A DNA stretch of 64,000 nucleotides from Oceanococcus sp041624435 (GTDB taxonomy: Bacteria; Pseudomonadota; Gammaproteobacteria; Nevskiales; Oceanococcaceae). Positions 42,420 through 51,147 of the stretch are shown here, piece after piece. The notes below the pieces were generated by a model. That model searched no databases. It was not told the DNA's origin and saw only the letters and a program-made list of their open reading frames with translations. Position 1 is the first letter of the stretch. Every line of letters begins with the position of its first letter. The stretch covers positions 1 through 64,000 of the forward strand of contig JBFJVB010000006.1 of the NCBI GenBank assembly GCA_041624435.1, given 5' to 3'. The position numbers were made by a program, and so were the translations under genes.

Positions 42420-43068
42420 TTCGCGCAAACTGCAGGATTTTCCATTTCGTGATCCGGAGCTGCGAACGGCCGCTTTGACCCACCGCAGTGCGGGGAATCA
42501 GCATAACGAGCGCCTGGAGTTTCTCGGTGATTCGGTGCTGAATTTCGTGATCGCCGACGCCTTGTTCAAGGCGCTGCCTCAGGCCAATGAAGGGGAACTG
42601 ACCCGATTGCGCGCCTATCTGGTTCGCGGTGAAACGCTCGCAGACATTGCCGTCGAGATGGAACTGGGCCGAGTGATCGAACTGGGTCCTGGTGAGCTCA
42701 AGAGCGGCGGCCATCATCGCGCATCGATTCAGGCCGATGCCCTGGAAGCCCTCCTGGGGGCGATCTACTGTGACGCCGGGTTTGCGGTGGTTCAGGAGCA
42801 GATCCGGGCTGTCTTCGCTTCCCGACTGGCCAATTTGCCCGATGCCGAGGAATTGAAAGATCCCAAGACCCGGCTGCAGGAATGGATGCAGGCTCGGGAT
42901 GGTGAGCGGCCGGTGTATCAGGTTGTCGAGGAGGCCGGACCCCAGCATCGCAAGTCCTTCGTCGTGAGCTGTCGGGTTGCTGAGCAGGAGCAGCGTGGTC
43001 GAGGTGGCAGTCGGCGCCAGGCTGAACAACAGGCGGCCAGGCTCATGCTGGAGTTACTCCAAGGATGA
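42412..43068 (+). CDS. rnc: Ribonuclease III
   Basis: This 218-aa protein has the RNase III signature ERLEFLGDSVLNFVIAD with catalytic acidic residues, a second site DALEALLGAIYCDAG and a C-terminal double-stranded RNA-binding domain (DPKTRLQEWMQ, AEQQAARLML). It processes rRNA and cleaves double-stranded RNA. The start is GTG 42412. The ATGA overlap with era shows coupling, as in the E. coli rnc-era-recO operon. Confidence 0.97.
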   Translation: MVDSRKLQDFPFRDPELRTAALTHRSAGNQHNERLEFLGDSVLNFVIADALFKALPQANEGELTRLRAYLVRGETLADIAVEMELGRVIELGPGELKSGGHHRASIQADALEALLGAIYCDAGFAVVQEQIRAVFASRLANLPDAEELKDPKTRLQEWMQARDGERPVYQVVEEAGPQHRKSFVVSCRVAEQEQRGRGGSRRQAEQQAARLMLELLQG

Positions 43069-43958
43069 AAAAGACCGGGACCATTGCCCTGGTAGGTCGG
43101 CCCAATGTGGGCAAATCGACTTTGATGAATGCCTTGCTGGGCGAGAATTTGTCCATCGTTTCGCCCAAGGCTCAGACCACCCGCCACCGGATCATTGGAG
43201 TGCTGAGCCAGGGGGATAACCAGTTCCTGTTCGTGGATACACCTGGACAGGCCGATATTCAGGGCAAAGCGCTGAATCGCTTGCTGGATCGCACCGCCAT
43301 GGGCGCCATGGCGGACGTCGATATCGTGCTCTGGCTGGTCGATGCCGTACGCTGGACCGACGTGGACGAAGCGGTATTGAAGCGCCTGCTGCGGCAGCGC
43401 CCCAAGTGCCTGGGTGTGGTCTTGAACAAAATCGACCGCATGCGTGACAAGGCCGGACTGCTGCCGTTGATGGGACGATTGCAGCAACAGGTCGAGCCTG
43501 ACTTCATCGTGCCCTTGTCAGCGCTCAAGAAAGCCAATCTCGACGTGCTCCGGGGCGAACTGGAAAAGTATCTGCCGGCGGGTGAGTGGACCTATGATCC
43601 GGATACCCTCACGCCTCATTCCGGTGAATTCCTGGTCGCCGAGCAGATTCGCCAACAGCTGTTTCTGCGCCTGAACCAGGAGCTGCCCTATGCGTGTACC
43701 GTTACGGTGGATCAGATGACCGAGGCGGTTGATCACTACGAAATCCACGCCACGATCTGGGTCAACCGGGCCTCGCACAAGGGCATTGTTATCGGGAAAC
43801 AGGGCCAGGGTTTGAAGGCATTGGGACAGGCGGCGGGCAAGCGCTTGGAAGCCCTGTTCGACAAGCCCATGAATCTGAACCTTTGGGTGAAAGTCCGGGA
43901 TGGTTGGGCCGATCATGAAGACGGGATCCAATCCTTTGGCTACGGCGCAACCGAATAG
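43065..43958 (+). CDS. era: GTPase Era
   Basis: This 297-aa protein has GRPNVGKST (G1), DTPG (G3) and NKIDR (G4), followed by a KH domain with ATIWVNRASHKGIVIGKQGQ. Era binds the 3' end of 16S rRNA and helps 30S subunit maturation. Overlaps of four bases with rnc and one base with recO (TAGTG) mark a tight operon. Confidence 0.98.
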   Translation: MKKTGTIALVGRPNVGKSTLMNALLGENLSIVSPKAQTTRHRIIGVLSQGDNQFLFVDTPGQADIQGKALNRLLDRTAMGAMADVDIVLWLVDAVRWTDVDEAVLKRLLRQRPKCLGVVLNKIDRMRDKAGLLPLMGRLQQQVEPDFIVPLSALKKANLDVLRGELEKYLPAGEWTYDPDTLTPHSGEFLVAEQIRQQLFLRLNQELPYACTVTVDQMTEAVDHYEIHATIWVNRASHKGIVIGKQGQGLKALGQAAGKRLEALFDKPMNLNLWVKVRDGWADHEDGIQSFGYGATE

Positions 43959-44695
43959 TGACCCGGCGGATTACCCAGGAGCCCGCCTGGGTCCTGCACC
44001 GTCGTGCCTACCGGGACAGCAGTCTGTTGCTGGAGGTGCTGACGCCGCGCTTCGGCCGCGTCAGCCTGGTGGCCCGCGGTGGCCGGCAGTCCAAGTCCGC
44101 TTCGGCCTTGCAGCCCCTGCGCCTGCTGCATATCGATTTCGTGCAGAAGGGCGAACTCGGCAGTCTGGGTAAATTCGAAGCGGTGGGACGGGTCATCGAG
44201 TTGCGTGACCTGGCCTTGTGGTCCGCATTCTATTTGAATGAGCTGGTGCTGCGCCTGGTGTCCCCGGGTGAGCAGCAGGCCGCGGGTATCTTCGAACGGT
44301 ATGCCGATGCCTTGCGACGCCTGGCGGACGCCAGTCCGGCCCTGGTGTTGCGGCGTTTTGAGTACGATCTGCTGGCGCTATTGGGTTACGCGCTGGATTC
44401 CGGGGCTGATGCTGACGGCGCGCCGGTGGTGGCCGAGGGGAGGTACCGTTGGAGTGCGCAGCGCGGCCTGAGTCGCGGCGCCCAGGGCGTGTCCGGGAGC
44501 GTGGTGCTGGCCTTGCTTGACGGGGCGTTTGACGAGCGCATCGAGCCCGCGCAGGCACTGCTGGCGCCGATGCTCCAGAACCTGCTGGGCGGTCGACCTT
44601 TGCACACGGCAACGATGTTGCGTCAATTGCTGGATCTGCGCCGTGATCAGCAGCAGCGGCGTGCCACTCCGACTGCGTCTGACGCTGCGCAATGA
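43958..44695 (+). CDS. recO: DNA repair protein RecO
   Basis: This 245-aa protein has an N-terminal OB fold (WVLHRRAYRDSSLLLEVLT, GRVSLVARGGR) and a helical middle with SAFYLNELVLRLV and LRRFEYDLLALLGYALD. RecO anneals single strands and, with RecR, loads RecA. Like other gammaproteobacterial forms it lacks a clear four-cysteine zinc finger. The start is GTG 43958, sharing a base with the era stop. Confidence 0.94.
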   Translation: MTRRITQEPAWVLHRRAYRDSSLLLEVLTPRFGRVSLVARGGRQSKSASALQPLRLLHIDFVQKGELGSLGKFEAVGRVIELRDLALWSAFYLNELVLRLVSPGEQQAAGIFERYADALRRLADASPALVLRRFEYDLLALLGYALDSGADADGAPVVAEGRYRWSAQRGLSRGAQGVSGSVVLALLDGAFDERIEPAQALLAPMLQNLLGGRPLHTATMLRQLLDLRRDQQQRRATPTASDAAQ

Positions 44696-44736
44696 CTGAC
44701 AACACAGTACACTGCGCAGCTTTTTGAGGCCGCACA

Positions 44737-45504
44737 ATGAGCCAGCAGCAACCGCCCTTGCGTCTGGGTGTGAACATCGATCATGTCGCCACGCTTCGCC
44801 AGCAGCGGGGCACACGCTATCCCTCTCCGCTGGCCGCAGCGTTCGTTGCTCAGGCTGCCGGGGCGGACAGCATCACCGCACACTTGCGCGAAGATCGGCG
44901 GCATATTCAGGAACGGGATATCCGCGAATTACGTCAGGGCATGAGTATCCCCCTTAATCTGGAGCTCGCTCTGGAGGATGAGGTTCTGCGGATTGCGCAG
45001 GAGGTTCGGCCACAGGCCTGTTGCTTCGTGCCGGAGCGTCGCGACGAACTGACGACTGAAGGCGGGCTGGATGTGGTCGCACATCGGGCGCGGATTGAGC
45101 AGGCCTGCACGGTGCTGGCGGGCTTGGGTGTGCGTTGTTCCTTGTTCATCGAGGCTGAAGAAGCTCAGCTGGATGCGGCGCTGGAGGCGGGTGCCCAGGC
45201 GGTCGAACTGCATACCGGGCACTATGTCACCTTGACCGATCCGGCAGATCAGGCGGCTGCGGTGCAGCGCTTCGTGCGGATTGCCCAACGGGCGAGCGCC
45301 GCCGGTTTGGAAGTGCATGCGGGTCACGGTCTGCATATTGAAAATCTGACCCCGATCGCACGGATTCCCCAGATCGTTGAACTCAACATCGGCCATAGCA
45401 TTGTCGCAGACGCGGTGATCATGGGAATGGCCGCCGCGGTGGCCAGAATGAAGGCCGTCATGATGCAGGCTCGCAGTCAGCCGGCGACACGTTCGGCAAT
45501 TTAG
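44737..45504 (+). CDS. pdxJ: Pyridoxine 5'-phosphate synthase
   Basis: This 255-aa TIM-barrel enzyme makes pyridoxine 5'-phosphate (vitamin B6) from 1-deoxyxylulose 5-phosphate and aminoacetone phosphate. It has LGVNIDHVATLRQQRGT at the start, ITAHLREDRRHIQERD, VELHTGHY and HAGHGLHIENL, and ends near LNIGHSIVADAVIMG. It follows recO by 41 bases, the usual era-recO-pdxJ order. It is convergent with the hybrid kinase gene. No acpS follows here. Confidence 0.97.
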   Translation: MSQQQPPLRLGVNIDHVATLRQQRGTRYPSPLAAAFVAQAAGADSITAHLREDRRHIQERDIRELRQGMSIPLNLELALEDEVLRIAQEVRPQACCFVPERRDELTTEGGLDVVAHRARIEQACTVLAGLGVRCSLFIEAEEAQLDAALEAGAQAVELHTGHYVTLTDPADQAAAVQRFVRIAQRASAAGLEVHAGHGLHIENLTPIARIPQIVELNIGHSIVADAVIMGMAAAVARMKAVMMQARSQPATRSAI

Positions 45505-45573
45505 CCGCGCTGCCAGGGTCGCACCCTGAACCCGTGCGTGCGCCGGCACAGCGGGCGCGAAGAGCGGCTGGGG

Positions 45574-48189
45574 TTAAGACGCCCGGGTCTGTGCGCTCAG
45601 GCGCGTCACGATGGCCTCAACTGCGGAGCTGACATTGGCCATGTCATCGCGAAGCCGCGGATGACGTGCGATGCTGTCAACTTCCTTGAGGCGTTTTTCC
45701 ATCAGAAAGACATGCGTTTTGAGCGGGTCGAGATGAAAAAATGCCGCGGTGCCATGAAGTTGATGTGCCGCGGAGCGGGCCGATAACAGCTCGCCCTGGA
45801 TGAAGGCCTGGTCCAGGTCACGCAGCTGTTTGGGCAGTTCCTCGAGCATCATTCTGGCGAGTTCCGGATCCTTGACCAATTGCGCCGCGGGGCTTGGTTT
45901 TTCCAATCTTGCTGAGTGCGCGGGGCGCTGCAACCAGGGATGGAGACAGCGCAGTAATTGATGTTCATCAAAGGGTTTGGTCAGGATGGCATTAAATCCG
46001 TTGTCCTGCCATGCGCGCTCTTCCTCCGGACTGACATAGGCGGACATGCCGATCATCACTGTTGCGCCGGCTGGATCGGCTTCGCGGATGGCCAGTGAAG
46101 CCTGTTCTCCATCCATCTTCGGCATGTGCAGATCGAGCAGAACGAATTCCGGTTTTTCACTCTCCCAGAGCTTGACTGCCTCTTGACCATTTTCAGCGAC
46201 AATGACCTGGGCGCCGAGGCTGGCCAGCAGGGCTTTGAGATAGTGCCGACTCGCCGGGTTGTCTTCTGCGACCATCACCTGGCGTGATTTCAGTGCCTGT
46301 CCGGCCAGAACGTTGGCCGGGTCCGGATTGAGCAGTTCGCAGCAGCTGCGATAAAGGCTGGCACGGTTGCTGCATTTTGGCAGCACCGTGTGCGCACCCC
46401 GGTCTTTAAGATGCTTGTGCAGATGGCCGTCGACACTGTTGATCAAGCAGCCGATTGCCAGGGGAGGGTCGAGCTGCAGACTCAGAATATCGGCGATCGA
46501 TTGCTCGGTGGCTTCATCGGCGCGCAGCCCGAGCAAGACAAAGTCGGGCAGCTTCTGGGGCTTGGCGCCTTTCAAGGTCTGCCAGAGTTTGGTGGCGGAG
46601 GAAAAACGCCGGGTTTCAACTTCCCAGAATTCCAGCAAGTGCTGGAGACTCAGCCAGGCCAGGTCATGTTGTTCCAGGACCCAACAGCGGGTATTGCGCA
46701 AAATGTCCCAGTCAGCCTTGTGAGGTTGTTGAGCATGCGGGGCGAAAGGCAGACACGCTGAGAAAATCGAGCCGACACCGGGTTCGCTTTCGACCTCAAT
46801 GCGGCCCTGCAACAAGTCGGTCAGCTTTTTCACGATATGCAGGCCCAGTCCGCTGCCGGTGATGCGTTTTTCGCCGGTTCTCTCAAAGCGCTGGAAGGCG
46901 GTAAACAGCTGGCTCAATTGTTCTTGATTCAAGCCTGGGCCGGAATCTTCGACCTGAAATTTCAGCCAGATCCTGTCCTGCTCATCGGGCTGGCGGCTGA
47001 CGCGGATCAGCACCTGGCCGCGTTCAGTGAACTTGATGGCGTTGGATATCAGATTGGTCAGGATTTGCTGGACCCGGGTGGGGTCACCGCGCAGGCGGGA
47101 CGGCACATCGTGGAAGACCAGGCTGATCAGCTCCAGATGCTTGGAATAGGCCAATGGAGCCAGCAAGGAAATCGTGTCCTCGAGAATGTCATGGATATCG
47201 AAACCGACTTCATGCAGATCCAGACGTCCGGCTTCGATGCGTTCCATGTCGAGCAAATCACTGATCATGCCCACCAGACCCTTGGCGGATTTCCGTATGG
47301 TTTGGACGAATTCGGCCTGTTCGCTGCTGAGCTCTGTTTTCTCCAGAAGGTCGGAAAAGCCCACGATCGCAGTCAAGGGGGTGCGGAGTTCGTGACTCAT
47401 CCCCGACATGAATTCCGAACGGCTGGCGAGCATCTGCTGCAGCTTTTCAATGGTTTTCTTGTGCGCATCCCTGCCCGCTGTCAGTGCCGCCAACCTGGCT
47501 TCACTGCGCCGCCGGCTGTAGTCGTTGTGCTGTTGCAGGGCATCGTGGGAAAAACGCAGGCGCTGAGCCAGAACTTGCAAGGTTTTTGCGATCGCGCCAC
47601 TGATGCCGTTGCGGAACGGAGGCAAGTCGCTCAGCTGACCGGATTCCAGGCGTTCGGCCCAGGCCAGCGTGAGCGCCAGGCGGCGCTGAGCAAATAAATA
47701 CAGTGCGCAGCTCAGCGCCAGTCCAGCGCCCAGGGCCAGGGTGAAGACGAGCAGCGCTTGACGATGCAACTGGTCCTGTAGCTTGGGGGCAAGCGGGGGC
47801 GGGGCAATGACCAGCTGGATCTCAGGATCCAGGCGCAGGGTGAGCGGCGCGGGCCGTGGCCAGGCGGGTGGGGGCATTAGGCGGTCCTGCTGCCAGACGC
47901 GTGCGCCCTGCGCATCTTGCAGGTAGGCCTGTCGCCAGCGCAGATGCGACAGCGCCTGGGTGAAGGCGGGCTCTGATCTCCAGCTTTCCGGCGTGGAGAA
48001 CGCTGTCACGGCCTGCTGCGTGAGAATGACAGCCTGTTCGTTCAGGCGTGACTGACCGAGGTGCTCGGCCCACAGCGCAGCAATACCCAGATGCAGCAGC
48101 ACGATCGGTAGGAACAAGCTGAGCAACAGTGGAAACTCAAGCCTTGCTTTGCGCTTGATCGGTCTTGGATCTTCCAGATAGATGGGCAC
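45574..48189 (-). CDS. Hybrid sensor histidine kinase, BarA/GacS-like
   Basis: This 871-aa protein has a transmembrane helix at about 19-40, a periplasmic sensor region to about 143 and a second helix at about 145-167. A linker is followed by HisKA with His266 (MSGMSHELRTPL) and HATPase boxes (NLISNAIKFTERG, DSGPGL, GSGLGLHIV). A degenerate receiver at about 498-620 has Gly554 at the usual Asp position. A true receiver with Asp686 (LLDLHMP) and a C-terminal Hpt domain with His809 (AAHQLHG) complete it. This is the tripartite BarA/GacS layout, which usually drives UvrY/GacA and the Csr/Rsm system. The start is GTG 48189. Confidence 0.9.
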   Translation of the reverse strand: MPIYLEDPRPIKRKARLEFPLLLSLFLPIVLLHLGIAALWAEHLGQSRLNEQAVILTQQAVTAFSTPESWRSEPAFTQALSHLRWRQAYLQDAQGARVWQQDRLMPPPAWPRPAPLTLRLDPEIQLVIAPPPLAPKLQDQLHRQALLVFTLALGAGLALSCALYLFAQRRLALTLAWAERLESGQLSDLPPFRNGISGAIAKTLQVLAQRLRFSHDALQQHNDYSRRRSEARLAALTAGRDAHKKTIEKLQQMLASRSEFMSGMSHELRTPLTAIVGFSDLLEKTELSSEQAEFVQTIRKSAKGLVGMISDLLDMERIEAGRLDLHEVGFDIHDILEDTISLLAPLAYSKHLELISLVFHDVPSRLRGDPTRVQQILTNLISNAIKFTERGQVLIRVSRQPDEQDRIWLKFQVEDSGPGLNQEQLSQLFTAFQRFERTGEKRITGSGLGLHIVKKLTDLLQGRIEVESEPGVGSIFSACLPFAPHAQQPHKADWDILRNTRCWVLEQHDLAWLSLQHLLEFWEVETRRFSSATKLWQTLKGAKPQKLPDFVLLGLRADEATEQSIADILSLQLDPPLAIGCLINSVDGHLHKHLKDRGAHTVLPKCSNRASLYRSCCELLNPDPANVLAGQALKSRQVMVAEDNPASRHYLKALLASLGAQVIVAENGQEAVKLWESEKPEFVLLDLHMPKMDGEQASLAIREADPAGATVMIGMSAYVSPEEERAWQDNGFNAILTKPFDEHQLLRCLHPWLQRPAHSARLEKPSPAAQLVKDPELARMMLEELPKQLRDLDQAFIQGELLSARSAAHQLHGTAAFFHLDPLKTHVFLMEKRLKEVDSIARHPRLRDDMANVSSAVEAIVTRLSAQTRAS

Positions 48190-48217
48190 ACCTCAAGAAA
48201 TTTGTTCGACCGACCTC

Positions 48218-48223
48218 TATAAT
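48218..48223 (+). promoter_or_regulatory. Consensus -10 box upstream of OmpA paralogue 3
   Basis: TATAAT stands 61 bases before the ATG in the 95-base divergent spacer with the kinase gene. No good -35 is placed 16-18 bases upstream. On the minus strand a weaker TATTAT overlaps it and could serve the kinase. Confidence 0.45.
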
Positions 48224-48284
48224 AGGCGAATGTATCGCTTTTCGAATGCGAGAAGCGCAGTTGAAATCTGGGGAGAAGTAACAC

Positions 48285-49418
48285 ATGTATAGATTCACCA
48301 TGCCCTTGGTGGGGGTGCTGGTTTGCGGCGTGCTGGCACTGAGTCCGGTTCAAGCGGCATCGGAGCGGCCTTATCTGGGCCTGATGGGCACTTACCTGGA
48401 GCCCAGCGAAGTGCGTGAAGCGTCCGGCGATGGACCTGGCGCCAGCCTGTATTTTGGCCTGCCGCTGCAGCGGTTCCCTGGCTGGAGCGTTGAGGTTTTG
48501 GGTGCCTGGAATGAAATCGAGCGCGATGCCGGCACTGGTCAGGATCAGCTCTACCATCTGGGTCTGGATTTGCTGCGCGAATTTTCCTGGACCGACAGCC
48601 TTCGTCCCTATGCCATGACCGGTTTGAGCTGGGCCTACGAGGATGTGCTGGGAGATACCTCGTCGCGTCCGGCCGTGGCCTTGGGTGGAGGCGTGCTGTG
48701 GCAAACCGGCTTTGCGCCTTTGCGTGTACGTCTGGATGCGCGGGCGTTGGCCCAGGAAAATGATTACCAGAATGCGGGCCTGCCGACCTCGGGACGGACC
48801 CTGCTGGTGGACGGTCGCTTCGGTCTGGGTCTGAGTTACGCCCTGGGCTCAAGCCGCTGCGAAGGTTCAGATTGCGAGCAGGATGCGGATGGTGACGGCG
48901 TCGGCGATGCACAGGATCTGTGCCCCGATAGCCTGCCCGATGCCCAGGTGGACCGGACTGGCTGTGAGGCCGTGGCACACCTGGACAGCGATGGTGACGG
49001 CGTGATGGATGCAGCGGATCAATGTCCGGGCACGCCACCGGGAACCCGGGTCGATGTTCAGGGTTGCGGCGAACAGGCCGAAGTCGTGCTGCAGGGGGTT
49101 AATTTCGAGTTTGATTCTGATCGCCTAACCGCCTCAGCGCAGGAAGTATTGCGCCCGATTGCCGGCTTGCTCCAGGGCGGTCTGGCAGCGATTCGGGTGG
49201 AGATCGCCGGGCATACCGATGCGGTCGGAACCGATGACTACAATCAGGCACTGTCCGCGCGCCGGGCTTATGCGGTCAAGCAGTTCCTGATTTCGCAGGG
49301 CGTTTCCGCTTCCCGCCTGATTGCCACCGGCTATGGTTCCAGTCGTCCCGTGGCGGGCAATGACACGGCCGAAGACCGTGCCAGGAATCGTCGGGTCGTA
49401 TTTCGGGTATTGGAATAG
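48285..49418 (+). CDS. OmpA-family outer-membrane protein with TSP3 repeats (paralogue 3)
   Basis: This 377-aa protein has a signal peptide ending SPVQA, a barrel region (about 25-190), two TSP3 calcium-binding repeats (DADGDGVGDAQDLCPDS, DSDGDGVMDAADQCPGTP) and a C-terminal OmpA domain. The OmpA domain shows FEFDSDRLTASAQEVL, GHTDAVGTDDYNQALSARRA and NRRVVFRVLE. It should tie the outer membrane to peptidoglycan. It is divergent from the kinase gene and followed by a long hairpin. Confidence 0.88.
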   Translation: MYRFTMPLVGVLVCGVLALSPVQAASERPYLGLMGTYLEPSEVREASGDGPGASLYFGLPLQRFPGWSVEVLGAWNEIERDAGTGQDQLYHLGLDLLREFSWTDSLRPYAMTGLSWAYEDVLGDTSSRPAVALGGGVLWQTGFAPLRVRLDARALAQENDYQNAGLPTSGRTLLVDGRFGLGLSYALGSSRCEGSDCEQDADGDGVGDAQDLCPDSLPDAQVDRTGCEAVAHLDSDGDGVMDAADQCPGTPPGTRVDVQGCGEQAEVVLQGVNFEFDSDRLTASAQEVLRPIAGLLQGGLAAIRVEIAGHTDAVGTDDYNQALSARRAYAVKQFLISQGVSASRLIATGYGSSRPVAGNDTAEDRARNRRVVFRVLE

Positions 49419-49477
49419 TCGGCCAAGGGCCAGTGGGCGCCATGGGACTCGGCTTGTGTCCGGCTGAAATCCATGCG

Positions 49478-49506
49478 GGCTTGCGGCGCGTTTAGCGTCG
49501 CAAGCC
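49478..49506 (+). terminator. Long hairpin between OmpA paralogue 3 and astA
   Basis: Arms GGCTTGCG and CGCAAGCC pair perfectly, extended by a G-T wobble and a CGC/GCG stem around GTTTA. The T run after it is short, so it is an imperfect terminator or an RNA stability element. It ends one base before an alternative TTG start for astA, which argues against that start. Confidence 0.45.
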
Positions 49507-49524
49507 TTGCGTCCCGACCCGGGC

Positions 49525-50562
49525 ATGGAGCAGCACGACAGCCTGGAGAAAGCGTGGGTTCGACCGGTGCAGGCCGGTGATCTTGCTGATCTGCTGCGCT
49601 TGGCGGCCAGTGCCGGAGTAGGCCTGACCACGCTGCCGAATAATGCGGATGTTCTGGAGCATCGAATTGCCCGCTCACAGGCCGCTTTCAGCGCAACGCC
49701 GACGGCACCCAAGAGCGAAAATTATCTGCTGGTGCTGGAAGTAGAGGGGCGGGTCGTGGCCTGCAGTGCGATTGAAGCTGCAGTTGGTACCGAGCAGGCT
49801 TTCTACAACTACCACGTTGGGCGTTCGGTGTTTGCGTCGCGGGAACTGGGGGTCTATCGGTCGATTCCGACGCTGTATCTGAGCAATGATCTGACCGGTG
49901 CCACCGAACTCGGCAGTTTGTTTGTCGAGCCTGCCTGGCGGCACACTGGGGCGGGTCAGTTGATGAGCCTGTGTCGGTTTTTATTGATCGCCGCACATCG
50001 TCGTCGTTTTGGCACCAAGGTAATCGCCGAATTGCGCGGGGTTGCCGATTCGGATGGCACATCACCTTTTTGGGAAAGCCTCGGGCGCGCGTTTTTTGCG
50101 ATGGACTTTTCCCGGGCCGATACTCTGAGTCTGGCGGATACCCGATCGTTTATTGCCGAACTGATGCCCAAACATCCGGTGTACACCGTGTTGTTGAGTG
50201 CGTCGGCTCAGGCGGCGATTGGCCAGGTGCATGAGTTGACGCGGGGCGCACGACGCATTCTGGAGCGGGAAGGCTTTCGCTACAGGGATTATGTCGACAT
50301 CTTCGACGCCGGGCCGGCACTGGAAGCGGAGACCGAAAACATTGTGAGTATTCGCAAGCTTCGACGCGCCGCGGTGTGTGCGGGCGCGCCTGGCCCCGAC
50401 GCGGTCTGGGCGATAGTCGCCAATTTGCGCTGTGCTGGCTTTCGGGCGATTCGTGCCCGCTTGCGACGCGACCAGGGCAAGGTTGTCATGGCGGCGACCG
50501 ATTTGACGCGTCTGGGCCTGGCAGTGGGGGATTGTGTGCAGTACCGGCAAGTCACCCGTTAG
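49525..50562 (+). CDS. astA: Arginine N-succinyltransferase (AstA family)
   Basis: This 345-aa protein matches AstA: WVRPVQAGDLADLLRLAASAGVGLTTLP, GRVVACSAIEAAVG, FYNYHVGRSVFASRELGVYRS-type strands, LGSLFVEPAWRHTGAGQLMS, VIAELRGVAD and SPFWESLGRAFF. It catalyses the first step of arginine catabolism by the succinyltransferase route. I use ATG 49525; a TTG at 49507 abuts a hairpin. astB, the second step, lies 0.6 kb downstream, but astC, astD and astE are not in the window. Confidence 0.92.
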   Translation: MEQHDSLEKAWVRPVQAGDLADLLRLAASAGVGLTTLPNNADVLEHRIARSQAAFSATPTAPKSENYLLVLEVEGRVVACSAIEAAVGTEQAFYNYHVGRSVFASRELGVYRSIPTLYLSNDLTGATELGSLFVEPAWRHTGAGQLMSLCRFLLIAAHRRRFGTKVIAELRGVADSDGTSPFWESLGRAFFAMDFSRADTLSLADTRSFIAELMPKHPVYTVLLSASAQAAIGQVHELTRGARRILEREGFRYRDYVDIFDAGPALEAETENIVSIRKLRRAAVCAGAPGPDAVWAIVANLRCAGFRAIRARLRRDQGKVVMAATDLTRLGLAVGDCVQYRQVTR

Positions 50563-50630
50563 AGCCGCCGGCGGAGAAGCCTGGGGTCGGGGGATTTGCA
50601 GTGCGGTTCGGCGGCGCAGCCGTGCGCGTG

Positions 50631-50655
50631 AGCCGGCCCATTCGGCGGGCTTTTT
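50631..50655 (+). terminator. Probable rho-independent terminator after astA
   Basis: AGCC-G-GCC and GGC-G-GGCT pair around a five-base loop with one G-G mismatch, ending in TTTTT. It lies about 70 bases after the astA stop. The remaining spacer to the small gene at 50804 contains an isolated TTGACG (50729-50734) but no matching -10. Confidence 0.6.
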
Positions 50656-50803
50656 GCCAGGCGCCGCGTGACCGCCGCGGGCATGGCTGTCACCGCGCTG
50701 TCCGAGGCGCGGACGCGCTGACATATTTTTGACGTTTCTTTCACTCACGGTCAGGCAACCTGCTTCCACGCTGAGAAAACAGCTCGGTAACAGGAGGTGG
50801 GAG

Positions 50804-50953
50804 ATGAGCCAAAATTACCCTCAAGGCCTGGGCGCCCAACGAGCCCAAAGCATGGTGCATGACCCGGATGAAATCCCTTGTTCGCGCCTGATATTCTGGT
50901 CCTTCGTGGCGGCGTTCGGCTGCTTGCTCGCCAGCTGGTTGCACGCTCTATGA
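50804..50953 (+). CDS. Small 49-aa single-helix membrane protein, unknown
   Basis: The start has a near-perfect AGGAGG (50792-50797) six bases before ATG 50804. The peptide MSQNYPQGLGAQRAQSMVHD continues with an acidic stretch (DPDEIP) and one hydrophobic helix (LIFWSFVAAFGCLLASWLHAL) that runs to the end. It lies between two terminators, so it has its own transcript. I do not recognise the family. The ribosome site and helix make it a likely real gene. Confidence 0.6.
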   Translation: MSQNYPQGLGAQRAQSMVHDPDEIPCSRLIFWSFVAAFGCLLASWLHAL

Positions 50954-51083
50954 GCAGACCTCACCCGCATTGATTTCCCCCGGCCTTGTTTTCCCAGCAG
51001 GGCCAGTCTGACCGGGTTGTCCTCCCAACGACCTATCCATCATGGCTCCCCCAAGCCAAATGACGGACTCGGTTAGACTTACT

Positions 51084-51110
51084 GCCGCGGCTTCTTGCCG
51101 CGGCTTTTTT
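51084..51110 (+). terminator. Rho-independent terminator before astB
   Basis: Two copies of GCCGCGGC (51084-51091 and 51097-51104) pair around TTCTT, followed by six T. It would end the transcript of the 49-aa gene, 131 bases after that gene's stop, leaving a sizeable 3' untranslated region. Confidence 0.88.
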
Positions 51111-51147
51111 ATGCGGAGATGAACATGACTGGAGCGGACGGCCTGGA

